From Lycocorax pyrrhopterus obiensis (lineage: Eukaryota; Chordata; Aves; Passeriformes; Paradisaeidae): a stretch of 64,000 nucleotides of DNA. The translations under genes and the position numbers were made by a program. Shown here piece after piece: positions 1 through 13,140 of this stretch; the stretch's first letter is position 1, and every line of letters begins with the position of its first letter. The notes beneath the pieces were generated by a model. The model was given only the letters and a program-made list of their open reading frames with translations. It had not been told where the DNA came from and did no database searches. The DNA lies in assembly GCA_014706295.1 (NCBI GenBank), contig JACSVZ010000042.1, positions 310,001-374,000 on the forward strand, in the 5' to 3' direction.

Positions 1-99
1 AATCACCCCCAAAACCCGCACTGGGTGGGGGGAACCGTGTCCTAAGGGACGGGGAGGCTCTGCCGGGCAGCCCCGTCACCACCTGCTCATCCCCGGCAG

Positions 100-3000
100 G
101 ATCAGCGTCACCTGCGCCTTGGTCACCAGCCAGCGGGTGAAGGGGCAGATGGAGCCGGGGCTGGGGGCTGTGCCCTCCACCCTGCGCACGCTGCGACAGC
201 ACCTTGCCAATGTCCCCCAGGTGGGTCCCCGAGCGGCCTCGCCCCCGGCACGGGGCCCTGCCCAAGGATGGCCGCGTTTCCCTCAGGGGATAGTTTGGCA
301 GGCAAGAGGAGGTGACGTGGCTGCATTAAAAACGTATTTTGAATGGCAGCGTGGGGCTCCCTCCCCTCCCGGCGGCTGCTACCCCCGGCTGACCGGCTCC
401 TCTTTCCTGGCAGGGGGTGCAGATGGTGGTGGACAAGTTCGAGGTGCCCCGAAAGCAGATAATCTCCGACCTGGCTGGTAAGCGCCGCGCCGGGCAGCAC
501 CCCGAGCTTCCCCTGGGGATGAATGAGGTGCTGACGGGGCGCCGGTGCCTTGCAGGGCTCAGCAGGAGTGTGGGGCTCTCCATCCACGCGCAGCTCAAGG
601 CCATGACCTACGAGGCGCTGGCGGACCTGCAGGACAGGGCCGGAGGTACGGCCGGAGCGCGGCTGTCCCCGGGACCGGGACCGGGGCCGGGGCCTAAGCC
701 TCACCGGGGCGGCCGAGCGGAGCAGCGTGACCTAGCCCTGGGCTTTCTCTTTAAGACCTACAGACCTCGCTGCACCATTTACAGATTCTCGACAGGACGG
801 CGCGGGCGCTGGCGGCGGCGCGGGCCGAGCTGGAGCCGGCGCTGCGGGAACGAAGGCGCCGCGTGGTCGCGCTCCTGGACGACCCGCGCTGCACCTCCTG
901 CGCCAGCGTCCTGGGCAGGGCACAGAGCCTGGAGCTGGGCGCCGACTACGGCAAGGTGGGGACAGGGCCCTGGTCCCCCACCGTCACCTCCCCACCCGGG
1001 TGTCCCGGCGCTCACGGGCTCCTTCTTCCACTGCCAGGTGCCGTCGGTGGAGAAGGTGTTGAAGGCGATGGCCGGTCTGCCCCGAAGTGACTTTGCGGAG
1101 ATGATTCGCCAGGTTGGGGGGTCGGGGTGAAGGCGGGGGGGGTCCAGCACCCACAGGCAGCTCTGGCTGAGCTTCTCAGTACCCCCTCTTTCCTCACAGG
1201 GCAATGGCACCTTCAACTCCATCCCAGAGCTGGCCGTGGAGAAGATGGCACAGGTCATCCAGGGTGAGTGGGGCTGCCACAGCGAGTGGGGACATCCTCC
1301 ATGGGGCGAATCCCAGTGTGGGGACACAGGGTGGGATGCAGGCACCATCCACCCCTCCAGCACAGCCTTGGCCCCGCAGATCTGCGGGACGATTTGGCCC
1401 GCACGGCGGAGAAGGTGCAGTCCATCGCCGACGGCTTCCCCCTCCCCGACTACACCCGGCCCGCGAGTGAGGCCCTGCTGAAGGCCGAGGACCGGAGCCA
1501 GCCGTACCTGCGGGAGGCGGAGCGCTTCGAGCACTACAGGTGACCCTGGGAGCAGGACGGGGTGCAGGGGGTGCAGCAGAGAAGGGCCCTGAGCCCCCGC
1601 CGAGCCCCGGCTGCCTCAGCCCCGCATCTCGAGGCTGTGCCCTGCTGCTCTTGCCTCCAGGTGGATCGCGGGCACGGTGCTGTGCTCCATCATCCTCCTC
1701 ATCCTCGCCTGCAACGTGATGGGGATGGCCCTGGGGGCGTACGGGCTTTCCAAGCGGGAGGACCCCAGCGACTACGAGTGCCGAGGAGAAGCTGGTGCCA
1801 AGTTTCTCCTGGTGTAAGCATCTCTCTGTGTGCTGGGGGGCCATTCCGTCTCACACCCCCCCCTCAAAAAAAAACCAGAAGGGTAAAGCCAAGGGAGGGA
1901 CTGGGAGCCGTCCCAGCGGAAAAGCTTTTGAAGCCACCGCCTGCGCCGGCAGGTTTGGGAGAAGCCGCTCCTCCCTGGGAGCTGGCAGCTCCCGCGCCCC
2001 GGCCCCGCTGCCCGGCACACCCCGCTCCCAGGGCCCTGCCCAGCCCGGCGTGCCCGGGCTCGGGAAGGAGCCGCGGGGCTGCAGCTGGACGGGCAGGTCC
2101 CTTCCTGCCCGCTCGGCTCTGCAAAGCCGCCGCCGGCGCCTCCTCTCCCTCTTTCAGCGGTGTGGGCTTGGCTTTCCTGTTCTCCTGGCTCCTCATCCTC
2201 CTGGTTTTCGCCACCTTCCTGGTTGGGGGCAACATCCAGACGCTGGTTTGCAGGAATTGGGTCAACCAGGAGATTTATAAGGTGGGTGGCCACACATCCA
2301 CCCATCGCCCTGTAAATCTCTGCTTGTGTGCATCAAAATGCCTCCAAAGGCTCTGTGTCCTCCCCCTAAACGCGACCGGAAAAGCCCCATCCTAGACCAG
2401 AAGATTAGATTTAGGATTAGCACCTTGGATTTGCATCATCAGCTGGGAATTGCCCTTGTGCTGTTAATTCGCTGCCTGTGGAATTGCTGCTCCCTGGTCC
2501 TCGGGGATCCCTGGGGTGCTTGGGGCTGGCAGCGCGGTGTGATGGGGCTGAGAGAGGGATTGGGGGCACGGGAATGGGATCAGGACTCTTCCCAAGGCAG
2601 TGCCACACACAGGCGGGTCCCAGCACGGGGCTGTCCCTCCAAACACATCCAAGTGAGGCTCCGCAGTGGGGAATGGACAAATAAAGGCAGAATTAGCTCA
2701 GGCTGGGATGAGCCACCCCAGGATGCACCTGCAAGGGCAGAGCACCCCCAAAATCACTGCTGGGAATGCCTGGGCCTTACCCTGACCCTGTTTCTCCTCC
2801 TGTTTGGCCCAGTTCATCGACACCCCCGGGAATCTCCCTCCGTCCATGAACCTCACCCGCCAGCTCAACCTCAGGAGAGACTCCAACCTCAGCTCCGCGT
2901 ACCAGTGAGTGCCGCAGGAGCCCCCCCGTGCAGCGGGGGCGGATTTGGGATCACTCTGCCGACGTCCCTCTGCCTTCCAGGGAGTGCAAGAGCGGCGCGG

Positions 3001-5131
3001 GGCTCTGGGAGGTGCTGCAGCTCGACAGGTCCTACGACCTGGATGAGCACCTAAAAACCCCCAAGGTGAGGGCTGGCTCCAGCCAGAACTCCTGGTAGCA
3101 GCAGGGGGACGCAGGAGCTTTGCTGGGGTTACTGGGAGCGCTGCAGATTCCCTGGTCTGACCCCCACAGTACACGGCTGATTTCCAAAAACGCCTGGGCG
3201 ACTTCACGGCGAACCTGGGGGACGTCCGGCTCCTCCGCAGCGAGGGCAGGCAGGACCTGGAGACCTTCGCCCGCAGCGGAGTGGACGAGGTGGACTACGG
3301 GCGCTTCCAGGAGGAGGTGAGGGATGCTCACGGCGAGCTGGACCCCGCTGCAGGATGTGTCCCACACCGGGGCCGCCTGCCAGGGTTGGATTTCGGGCAG
3401 CCCCCAGCTCGGTTTTCCCGCAGATGAAAAACCCCGTGGTGCAGACCAGCCTGCCCGGCTTGGCAAGGAACCTCGAGGGGCTGCAGAAAATGCAGGTGAG
3501 CGGCGGGGCGGGCGGCGGGGCATCCCTCGGTGCCCACGGGGACGCCCTCACCCCGCTGTCTCCCCGCAGAGGAACAGCACGGTGGCCGGGCGGCTCGCAG
3601 CGGAGGCGCGGGCGCTGTGGCAGATGCAGAACTCCACGGTGCAGTCGCAGGAGGCTTTGGTGGTGAGTCCGTGCCGGGCTGGTGGCAGCGGTGCCGCTGG
3701 CACTGCCCAGCGGTGCCCCCTCGAAAGGGACAACGGAGCTTTTGAACCTTTCTCACCTCCCTGTCACACAGGCAAAGCTGGGGGAAAGCGTCCAGTTCCT
3801 CTCCCGCTTGGCACCGCACCTCAAGGTACTCGTGAGTCTCTTCCAGCCCCAAAAATCATGAGGTACCCCGGCGGTCCCATCTGCCAAAAAACCCGGTTGC
3901 AGGGTGATGGGAGAGCCAGGAAAAATGCCAGCCAGGAGAACTGGTCTCCTTTAGTGATTGGATTTGCTCTTGCAAATCAGATATCCCCCCGCAAAGGCGT
4001 TTTCCTGCTCAGGGCACAGCCCTCTTTCCCTGCCCTCCGGCAACCAGACCCAATCTGAAGCTCAGCAGTGCTCCCTGCACCCCCCGGGCACCCCTCCCGC
4101 TGCTCCGGGCCCTAAGGATGCTCTGCCCTCCCTGTGCTTCCCCAGGAGCGGGTGAAGAGGACGCTGGCCACCACGGCTTCGGTGGAAGCCCGGCTGCCCG
4201 TGCAAGCCCAGCAGATCCTCCGGCAGGTGAGGCGGGGCTGGATCAACCATGCGGGGGTGCAGATTTCCCCGCAGCCGGAAGGAAAGAGCGAGAACAGGGC
4301 GCTGCAAGAGGGCACCGGGAGCCTTCAGCCCTCATTTCCCAGCCTGACATTAGCCCGGAGGTGGCTGGAGCGGGGCTGGAGCCGGGCTGGGAAATGCGGG
4401 GCTCTCCCTCCATGCTGCCTTCCCTCTGCCCAGGAACTCGGCTGCTTCACCAGGAAGGAGCTGCGGTATTTCACCCAGTACCTCAACTGGGTCGGGCAGA
4501 CGGTGAGCGCTCCCCCTTCACCCCGCGGGGATTCTTGGGGCGCAGGAGCCCCCACGGATCCCTCATGGATCCCCAAGCCGAGGCAGCAGAATGCACCCCA
4601 GGAGCCAGGCGTGGGCTGATGCCTTACTCCTGCTCCTTGTTCCAGCTGAGGGAGGACGTGGCTTCGTGCCAGCCGCTCGCCACGGCCCTGGACAACGGGC
4701 GGGTCATCCTGTGCGACCGCATCGCTGACCCCTGGGTAGGGATCCCGGCCCTCCATGGGGGTCCAGCGAGGGCCCACGGGAGCACCAAGGCTTCCCAAGC
4801 CCCTCCAGAGCCCGGGGGCTGCCCCTGCCCTCTCCGCACGGCTCAGCCCCGCGGCCTCTCCTTGCAGAACGCCTTCTGGTTCAGCCTGGGATGCTGCACC
4901 TTCTTCCTCATCCCCAACATCATCTTCGCCGTCAGACTCACCAAACACTTCCGCCCCATCCGCAACCGGCTCATGTGAGAGGCGGGCGGGGACGGGGAGG
5001 ACACGGGGACGGGGGATGTGGGCACCTCCCCGACCAGCCCCCCGTGCTTTCTTCTTCTCCTTTGCAGCTCTACGGGCTCAGAGGAGACCTGTCCCTTCCA
5101 CATCCCCCGTGTCACGGCGCTCAAGCTCTAG
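100..5131 (+). CDS. PROM2: Prominin-2, partial (C-terminal 669 residues, 20 exons)
   Basis: Five-pass membrane glycoprotein of plasma-membrane protrusions that binds cholesterol. Exons read: 100-220, 414-477, 556-645, 756-955, 1038-1112, 1200-1263, 1380-1539, 1661-1813, 2158-2281, 2813-2904, 2981-3065, 3170-3316, 3424-3495, 3570-3662, 3772-3831, 4146-4226, 4434-4502, 4646-4735, 4868-4974, 5068-5131. All junctions are GT-AG and the phases join without a break. The first exon holds the end of membrane segment 2. Then come the first extracellular loop, segment 3 ([17 protein letters not shown], exon 8), a short cytoplasmic loop, segment 4 (exon 9), the second extracellular loop with NLT, NLS and NST glycosylation sites, segment 5 (exon 19) and a short tail ending [10 protein letters not shown]. 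The tail matches what I remember of PROM2 (SSEET...HIPRVTSLKL) and not the longer PROM1 tail. About 165 N-terminal residues are missing to the left. The exon 15 donor could instead be six bases earlier (3825). Confidence 0.9.
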
Positions 5132-5490
5132 GACGGGGCTCTGCCGGGTGCGGTGCCCCAGGAGCTGCCACAAACCCGTGCCCGGCCCTCCAGGAGCTCC
5201 CACAAACCCGTGCCCAAGCACTGCAGAGCTCCGGATCCCTCTGACGTCTCTTCCTCCGTGTCCTTTGGGGTCTGGCGTCCTTCCCGAGCGTGGGGCACCC
5301 CGGAGATCGGGATCCCTCCGACATCTCTTCCTCGGGGGGCTCCCGGAGCCCGGCTGATCCCGGCTGGGAGCGGAGGCCCCCCCGGCTCTCCCCCACCACG
5401 GGCGCACCCCTCACACCCCTCAGGGAAGGCCGCCCGCCGCTGCCCCACCACGATTCCCCGCTCCCGGGAGCTCCGGGCGCTGCGGGGCCC

Positions 5491-5496
5491 ATTAAA
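5491..5496 (+). terminator. PROM2: PROM2 poly(A) signal (ATTAAA)
   Basis: ATTAAA lies 360 bases after the PROM2 stop and is the only good hexamer before the G-rich array that starts near 5577. It implies a short 3' UTR, about 5132-5515. The UTR contains two near-identical pieces (caggagctcccacaaacccg-like) at about 5160-5215. Confidence 0.65.
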
Positions 5497-5576
5497 GCCC
5501 TCCCCTGCCAAAGCTGCCGCCGGCTCCTTTGTTTGCGCCCTCCGCCTTCCCGTTATCCACAGGGAACCGTTCTGAG

Positions 5577-6510
5577 GGGGCTCCCGGGATGAGGGGAGCC
5601 CGCGGCTCGGGGGCTCCGGGGATGAGGGGATCAGGGGCTCCAAGGCTGAGGGGCTGCCACAGCCAAGGGGATTTCGGGGCCGGGGGCTCTGGGGCGAAGG
5701 GGGCTGAGGGCGGAACCCTGGGGCTGAGGGCGTTGCTGTGGCCGAGCGGGGCTTTAGGGTTGGGGCTCTGGGGCCAAGGGAGCTTGGGGTCTGAAGGGAC
5801 TCTGGGGCTGAAGGATGAAGGGACCTCATGGCTTGGGGTCTGAAGGGGCTCGGGGGACTCCAGGGCTGAGGGGGCCTCATGGCCAAGAGGGGCTCTGGTG
5901 CAGAGGGGCTCCACGGCTGAGGGGTTGCCACAGCCGAGGGGGGCTTCAGGGTTGAGGTTATGGCCGAGGAGGGTCCAGGACTGAGGGGGGCCCACGGCTG
6001 AGGGGGGCTCTGGGGCTGGGGTTGTGGCCAAGGGGGTCCCGGGGCTGAGGGGGCTCCAGGGCCGAGTGGGCCCCGGGGTTGAAGGGTTGCCACAGCCACG
6101 GGGGGACCTCAGGGCTGGGATTGTGGCTGAGGAGGCTCCGGGGTGCTGGGGGGGGTTCAGGGGCTGAGGGGGCTCCAGGACTGAGGGGTTGCTGTGGCTG
6201 AGGGGGGCTCTGGGGCTGGGGTTGTGGCTGGTGGGGCTCCAGGGCCAAGGGGGCTGTGGGGCTGAGGGGGTGACGGGGCCATTGGGGCTTCGGGGCCATG
6301 GGGGCTCTGGGGCTGAGGGGGTGACACAGCCATGGGGGCTCTTGGGATGAGGGGGCTGAGGGGGTGACAGGGCCATGGGAGCTCCAGGACCGGGTCTGAG
6401 GCAGCTCTGGGGCCGGGTCTGAGGTGGCTCCAGGGCCAAGGGGGCTCTGGGTCTGAGGGGGTGACGGTGCCATGGGGGCTCCAGGGCCAAGGGGGCTCTG
6501 GGGCTGAGGA
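5577..6510 (+). repeat. G-rich minisatellite downstream of PROM2
   Basis: Almost 1 kb of degenerate tandem units built on 'ggggctctggggctgaggg', alternating with 'tgacagggccatggggg'. Units vary from about 20 to 40 bases. The + strand has dense runs of three to six G, so quadruplex formation is plausible. Open frames on either strand (proline-rich on the minus strand) come from the repeat and the absence of stops, not from a gene. Confidence 0.85.
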
Positions 6511-6705
6511 CGTGGATGGACCAAGCCCCTGGCAGCGCCCCATGGGACCCCCATCTCCACCCCCACATGAACCAGTGCACAAACCCCCTCCCACTGCAGG
6601 GCTGGGGGCCCTCCTGGCCTCGGGGTGCTGTTAATTAGAACCTAATTAGAGCTGGGGGCTCAGGGCTGAAACTGCAGGTGAAGGGGGGCTTCATTGTGGG
6701 TACAA

Positions 6706-6790
6706 CCATGGAATGATGGAATGGTTGGGGTTGGAAGGGACATTAAAAGGTCATCTCGGTCCATCCCCTGGCGTGGGCAGGGGGCTCTTC
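6706..6790 (-). mobile_element. CR1 LINE 3'-end fragment
   Basis: The antisense CR1 tail 'atggaatggttggggttggaagggacattaaaaggtcatc' reads directly. It is a short, diverged fragment with no coding part. Confidence 0.75.
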
Positions 6791-9700
6791 CCCCCGAACC
6801 AAGGAAGCCCAGGCAGGGCTTTGCCTCCCAGTTTTTGATTTACGGTGTGAAATTCCTGCTTTCCGTTCAGATCCTTCATCCCCCGATTTCACGGGGCTTT
6901 GCCCAACCAGCAAATTACTCCCAAAATCTGTACAGGAGCCTGCAGATCCACCAAATGAGGATTTCCCTCCCCAAAACGCTCTCTCTTTGCCAGCCAGGAG
7001 AGACAAATGCCCCATTTTGATGCATTATTGAAAGGCTTTTCCTGCTGCAGCCAGCAATAGTGAAAACACCTGGTTTATGCATTATTTAGGTTATTGCTGC
7101 CCGCAGCCAGCTGGTTTTAAGCAGTTCCTCAGCCTGCAGAGGTCAGCATTGGAAAGGCTAAATTCCAAAGGGATTTAGGGAGTTGAAATCCCGAGGGATT
7201 TCTGCAGGAACTCCCCCCATCCCCAGGGGTGTCCTCAGCCCATCTGGAAACCATCGGATGGCGTCGAAAATCAGCGTAAAAATGGAATATTTTGTGGTCA
7301 GAGGGCGTTGTGGTGTGTGGAAAAGTGATGTTCTTACCTGGGATTCAGTCAGGAAATGAGATGCTCCCAGCTGGATCTGTTTCAAAGGCCTGAAGTCACA
7401 AAATTCTGAGATAATTAAAAAGGAGAGGTTTGCCTTATTTTCACAAGCCCCTCTCCACGGCAGCCCCAGGTTTTAAACGCTGTAAAACCCACTTGGTGGT
7501 GCAGGAGAGCAAAGGGATTATCCACTTTAAACGTTAAATAACACAAAACCAGTAATATTTACCGGGTTCATCCACTGATTAAAGCAATCACAGCAACAAA
7601 CCCGGAGTTGTTTAGGCTGGAAAAGACTTTTGATGCCATCAGGTGCAGTGGATTTGCGAACAAACGAGGTGGATTCAGCTGGATCTTCCTGAAGTTATTT
7701 CTTGCAGCTGGGTCACGATAAATAACAGATAAACGACGAATAACAGAGGAATTCACCCTGAAATAAATGTTTGTTATAGATCACTGCTGAATATCCCTGT
7801 CCCTTGCCTGGGATGCGGATGGGTTAAAAATGTGAGGATCTTTGAGTTCATGGTAAATCACCCATGAATAATCCAGAAAATTGTCCTAAACCAACCGGAG
7901 GGCCCTTTATTTACTGGGGGAAAAACAATAAAAAAAAATGAGGACAAGCTGGGTAATGATTCCTCACCTAGAGCAAGTCAGGATTCATGATTAACCTCCA
8001 GTCCCACCCTCACAGAGGCACCTTGTCTCTTCTTCATTACTCTTTGATATTGATAAATTGATAGATTAATAAATACTGATAAATTAAAGACTGAAGGTAG
8101 CTCATTTCCAGCTCCTAAATAGATACATTTTTTAATGATTTGGTGTCACCTCTGTCAGGGTTTTTTTTCTGTCTCAGATTGTGTGGATCTGTGTTCTTTG
8201 CCTCCTGAGGACTTCACTGAACCGGTGTTGATTAAACCACTTCCCTTCTCAAACTCTCCTTGGAACTCAGCCCTGGGGACACCTCACCTCCCTCGTGCTG
8301 TCCCTGCTGACCCCGGGCAGTGTCTATAATTAATAGATAATCAATAATGCACAGGGCTGCAGCTCTGTCAGCTCTCCCTGCTGGGCTGGGAGCTCTGCTC
8401 AGCCCAGGTGCTGCTCCCCACCGACTCCTATTTCAGGACACAAATTGTCCTTCTCTATTCCCGGAACTAAGGAGAAAAGCAGGAAAAGTCCGGCCAGTTT
8501 TGCAGGAATAATCTTATTCCTGGGATTATAATGGCATTCAATTTCACCATTCTTATTCCATTTCCCTCTATTTTTCTCCCCATTTCTCACTGAGCACCAA
8601 CCTCCTTTTCTTCTCCACAAAAAGGATCCGTGACCTCTCCCATCTGTTTTTCTCATCATCCCCTAAAAACAGCCCAGGAAGCTCAGACGCAAAACAGCTG
8701 CCGTGGAGAGTTGTTCGAAATGTCATCCCCATCCCCAAAATGTTCTTTTTAGAGCTGTTTGTGCAGCAGAGCTCCAGCAACGAGCGAGGGAGGGATGAGA
8801 TCCCAATTCCCAGCTCAATTTCGTTTAACCTCGGCTGAGGACTTGACGGAATTGTACCAAACTTCCCGTTTTTTTTGAGGCATGGATTGATTCCCTCCTG
8901 GCTCCTTAACCCGGGCCCCCAAACAAGCTCGGCTTTGTGAGAAACCAACTCCCAGAGGTTTTGCTCCCATTTCCCATTGTTTTTTAACATGAAAACTCCC
9001 CGGATTATTGATGCCACAAAACAATTTTGGAGGCACGGAGGTTCCAGGCCTGAGCACAGCTGAGAAAACACCCTGGGAGAAACAAACTGGGCTTTATTAA
9101 TCCTGATTAATGCTGATTAATTCTGATTATTATTTGCTATTTAATAGCTGGGGATGGGGCTTTGCCTCCAGGGCGACTCCGTGCTCCCGGCCCTGACCCG
9201 CTGCTGTGAATGCAAAGCCAATTTCCTTCATTTTCTGTACTTTGATCGTTGTTCTGTCCCCAAAGTCCCTCCAGGCTCGCTGCGGAAGGCGCTGGAAGCC
9301 AAGCCAGGGGCCAAGGGGTGTGTGTCAGTGAGAATCTGCTTTAGGGGTAACTGCAGGGAGAGGAAAAGTTCTCCTTGTCCATCTCTGGGGTAGAACAGCC
9401 TTTCCTGAGCTGGGGTTTGCCCTCTGCTGCTGTGGACTCCCAGCCAGGTTTATTTTTGTCAATTACAAACCGTTCTCCTCCGTCCTCTGGAAGCACCACG
9501 GGATAAAAACGCTTTGCAGCTTGTGCTTGATGCCTCTGGATTTTTCCTCCTGGTGGCTCACGGCAATCCCCAGCCCTGAGGAGCCCGTGGGCTCCTTCCC
9601 TTGTAATTCCAGCTCTCTGCACAGATTTAACGTGGCTTTAGTTGCCCTGGAGCTCTCCACGCAGGCCACGAGCTGGGAGCTGCTTTGGAAAAGTCGAGGA

Positions 9701-12380
9701 GATAAAATCAGGGAGAAATCCTTTGGGATAATTGTCAGCGCTGCCACCTCCACTCAGCCCCTAAAACTGGCACATCCCAGCCCCTCACAGTGCTCACTAT
9801 CACATAGTTTTCTTTATTTTTATTTTTATTCTTTGTTTTTATCCAAAATATTTCCAGCTGGGGGAAAAACCCCCTCATTTCCAAACACTTCCTTCTCCTC
9901 ATCCCTGTCGAAGCTCAGCTCCCTCATCCGTACACGGCTTCGTTTCTCGGGGCAGCTGTTCCCATCCTGGCTCAGAGGCAGGAATATTATCTGGGATTTT
10001 CAATGGCGTGAAACCATTGAAAGTGGGGTGAGCGAAACCTCGGACTGCAGGCAATCCACCCTGGAAACACCTCAGGGGAGAGGCTGCAGATCGCAGCTTT
10101 CCCAGATAAAACCCTTTGGGATCTCGGCGGCCTCGGAGCCGCAGCTGCAGCCCAGCTGTTATCCCTGCGGATGAGCCTCCCGGCTGGTTCCGAGCACGGT
10201 TTTTTGGCTCCAGCCGCGGCAGAGGGAGCGGCGTTTCAGCTGCCAGCGCCGCTCCCGCATCCCTCGCATCCCTCCGTAGCCATGGAAACGGCCACGGGGG
10301 AGCATCGTGCCCATGACAACCCCGCGGGAGCATCTTGAGCATCCTCAGAGCAGCTCCAGCCTCCCCCTGGGCTTTTGCTCGTGCCAGGCTCCGGCTGTTG
10401 GCTCGTTCCTGCTCCCGGGGGGGATGATGGCAAAGCTTTTCCTCACGGGCAGCTCCCCTTCCGGGATAAAAGGGTGGATTTGACATTTAGTGCCGGGGTA
10501 TTTGGTGTCTGAAACTTCCCTGGTGTCCTAATGAAGACAAACTTCATAAAGAGCCTTTAAAATGCTGCCTTAGGGGACGGAAAAGCTTTGGACTGAGTCG
10601 TGTGTGGTCTGGGGTCAACATCCCGGCTGGAAGATGCTCCAAAATGGGTGGGAGGGTGCCCATCCCATGGCAAGCTGTTCCAAGGGGTTAAAAATCCTGA
10701 TGGATAAAATCCTGGCCTGATTCCTCCCCATCCCCAGCCTGCATTTCCCAATCCCAGTTTCTTTGCTGATTCTTGGTTACACTTGGAGCAAAAGAGGGTG
10801 GAACCCCATACAGTCCCAGCTCCTGGAACACTTCCTGTGGAGGGAAAGGGGAAAATCCAGATGGAAATTTACTCACCAGCTCGGCTAAGAGGATTTGCAC
10901 GTTGGGTTTAATCATCTCATCCTCACCGAGCTTGGCAGGTGGAAACCAGGCCAGGGCAGGGGAAAGCTTGTTGTGTTCTCAGGTGAATAAACAAGGCAAA
11001 GACCCGGACCAAAAGTAGCTGGATTAAAGAAAAACGTGATTTAAAAAATATTTTAAGTTTAATTTTTAAATAAATTTTTAAAATTATTTCTCCGTCTCCA
11101 ACCTGGCCCTTTTTTCAGTCTCTCTCTTGACTTATTTTTTTAAAATAAAAACCAAGTCATTATCTGCATTTCCTGGGGTTCAGCTTTCACCCACAGCCCC
11201 TTTTCCCTGTGGGAAAACTGATTTTTCCTGCCCTTTTCCCAACTCAGCCCAGCCAGGAACCCACGAGAAGCACCAAGAACCGCCCTGTGCCCATCACACC
11301 TCCAAAATTTAAACGCACCAGCCCGAATTTCGACACGTCCCTGCAAGCTCTGAGCTCGCCGTGACACATTCCGGGCTCGGAGCGATTCCCCCGAGCAGGA
11401 TCCTGGCTGATTGATGCCAGAACAATGGGAACGGGAGCGTCTGAGCCCAGCCCGGGTTATTTTTGAGGAGGTGACCTCAGCGCTGCCACCTGATGTCATC
11501 CAACGCGCCCCCACCGCGGCTGCGAGCCCGGGAAGTCCTCCCAGGGGACTGCGAGCTAAAAATAAACGGGAGAGAAGGAAAGGAAAAGAAAGGAAAACCT
11601 CCCGGTGAGTCACGGACAGCAAACCCTGCTGGAAGGGGAAAAAAAAAATAGGGATATTCAGCTTTTCCTGCCAGGGAGCCAGCTGTGGGTAATGGAATTT
11701 CAGGGAAGTTTATGGGAATTCTCGGATTTCTGGGGAAGAGTTCGTTCCTGAAGCTTTGGGGAGGAACATCGTGTTTCAAAGGGCTCGAATGCCGGGTCCC
11801 TGCTGGAGCAGAGAACAGGAGATTTATCCGCTCCGAAGGACACAAGGAGCCCTTTCTGGGAAGGCTTTTCCCGGACACAGCAGGGAATTGTTGGTGTCCT
11901 GCAGCAGCTGCTCCCGAGGCACTGGGAGAGGTTATTTTTAAATCCAATACCGGGCTGAAACCGGAGCAGACAGCAAACGTCATCTTGGAACAAGGACCGA
12001 CTTCCCCATCTCCCATAAGTTAATCCAGATAGAGGCTCAAATACATAAACTCGATATTTTTTTCCTCCCACTTCAAAGCACTTCTATTATCAGGTTGTAT
12101 TAAAAAAAAAAATTCCAAATTAAATGGGGTTTTTTTTAATAAAAGCTGTTATTTTACCTCCTAGCACCGAGGTGATGCGTGGGAGAGGTCAAAGGCACAT
12201 TTTTGGGAGCTGTGTCCCATCCAGGTGATGTGCCAGGGCCTCGATGCCTCACGGGGAAGGCATCAGGGAAGGGAGGGTCCTTCCCGCCCCTAAGGAGCTT
12301 ATGAGTGTCCCTGCCTGGAATAGCAGCGAGCACAGGAGCGGGGTTATCACAGCCCTAATCAGATTGGAGCAGCTGGGGGG
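6791..12380. other. Intergenic, no gene seen
   Basis: A+T-richer than its surroundings. Frames are short and lack splice context or family similarity that I recognise. Small local features: a three-fold 'ctgattaat' run at 9099-9130 and an AT-rich patch at 11030-11090. No RNA gene recognised. Confidence 0.6.
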
Positions 12381-13140
12381 ACATTTATAACCCTGGGGAT
12401 GGACATTTATAACCCCAGGGATGGACATTTATAACCCCAGGGATGGACATTTATAACCCCAATGGGTGAACATTTTTAACCCTGTGGATAAGGATTTATG
12501 ACCCTGTGGATAAGGATTTATGACCCTGTGGATAAAGATTTCTAACCCCATGGATAAACATTTATAACCCTATGGATAAACATTTTTAACCCTGTGGATA
12601 AACATTTTAACCCCATGGATAAACATTTTTAACCCCAATGAATGAACATTTATAACCCCGTGGACAAGGATTTGTGACCCTGTGGATAAAGATTTCTAAC
12701 CCCATGGATAAACATTTATAACCCTATAGATAAACATTTCTAACCCTATGGATAAACATTTTTAACCCCATGGATGGACACTTATAACCCTGTGGATAGA
12801 GATTTATAACCCCAGTGGATGAAGATTTCTAACCCTATGGGTGAACATTTATAACCCCAATGGATAAACATTTTTTACCTCAATGGATAAAGATTTCTAA
12901 CCCTATAGATAAACATTTATAACCCTATAGATGAACATTTCTAACCCCATGGATGAACATCTATGACCCCATGGATAAACATTTCTAAACCTGTGGATAA
13001 ACATTTTTTAACCCCAATGGATGAACATTTACAGCCGTACGGATAAAGACTTCAAACCCTACGGATAAACGTTTATAACCCTATGGATAAACATTTCTAA
13101 CCCCGAGAGATGAACATTTTAACCCCACAGATGAACATTT
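12381..13140 (+). repeat. 22-26 bp minisatellite (about 30 copies)
   Basis: Tandem copies of 'ggataaacatttataaccctat' with substitutions (gataaagatttctaacccc, gatggacatttataacccc). The left end is the most regular (four near-identical units at 12381-12465) and the array decays to the right. It contains no coding sequence and lies midway between PROM2 and PRNP. Confidence 0.9.

Noticed and set aside
764..955. Alternative start of PROM2 exon 4 at 764
   Set aside because: The CAG at 761-763 is also an acceptor, but using it shifts the frame; the AAG acceptor at 755 gives a continuous prominin helix and keeps phase.
100..5131. Assignment to PROM1 or a third prominin
   Set aside because: The short tail ending [10 protein letters not shown] agrees with PROM2 and not with the longer PROM1 tail. 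A third prominin cannot be fully excluded without alignment.
5492..6580. Proline-rich 362-residue minus-strand frame
   Set aside because: It is the reverse complement of the G-rich minisatellite; stop codons are absent because of base composition, and there is no start context, splice site or domain.
12381..13140. CRISPR array
   Set aside because: Units are contiguous and degenerate without unique spacers, and the DNA is vertebrate; it is a minisatellite.
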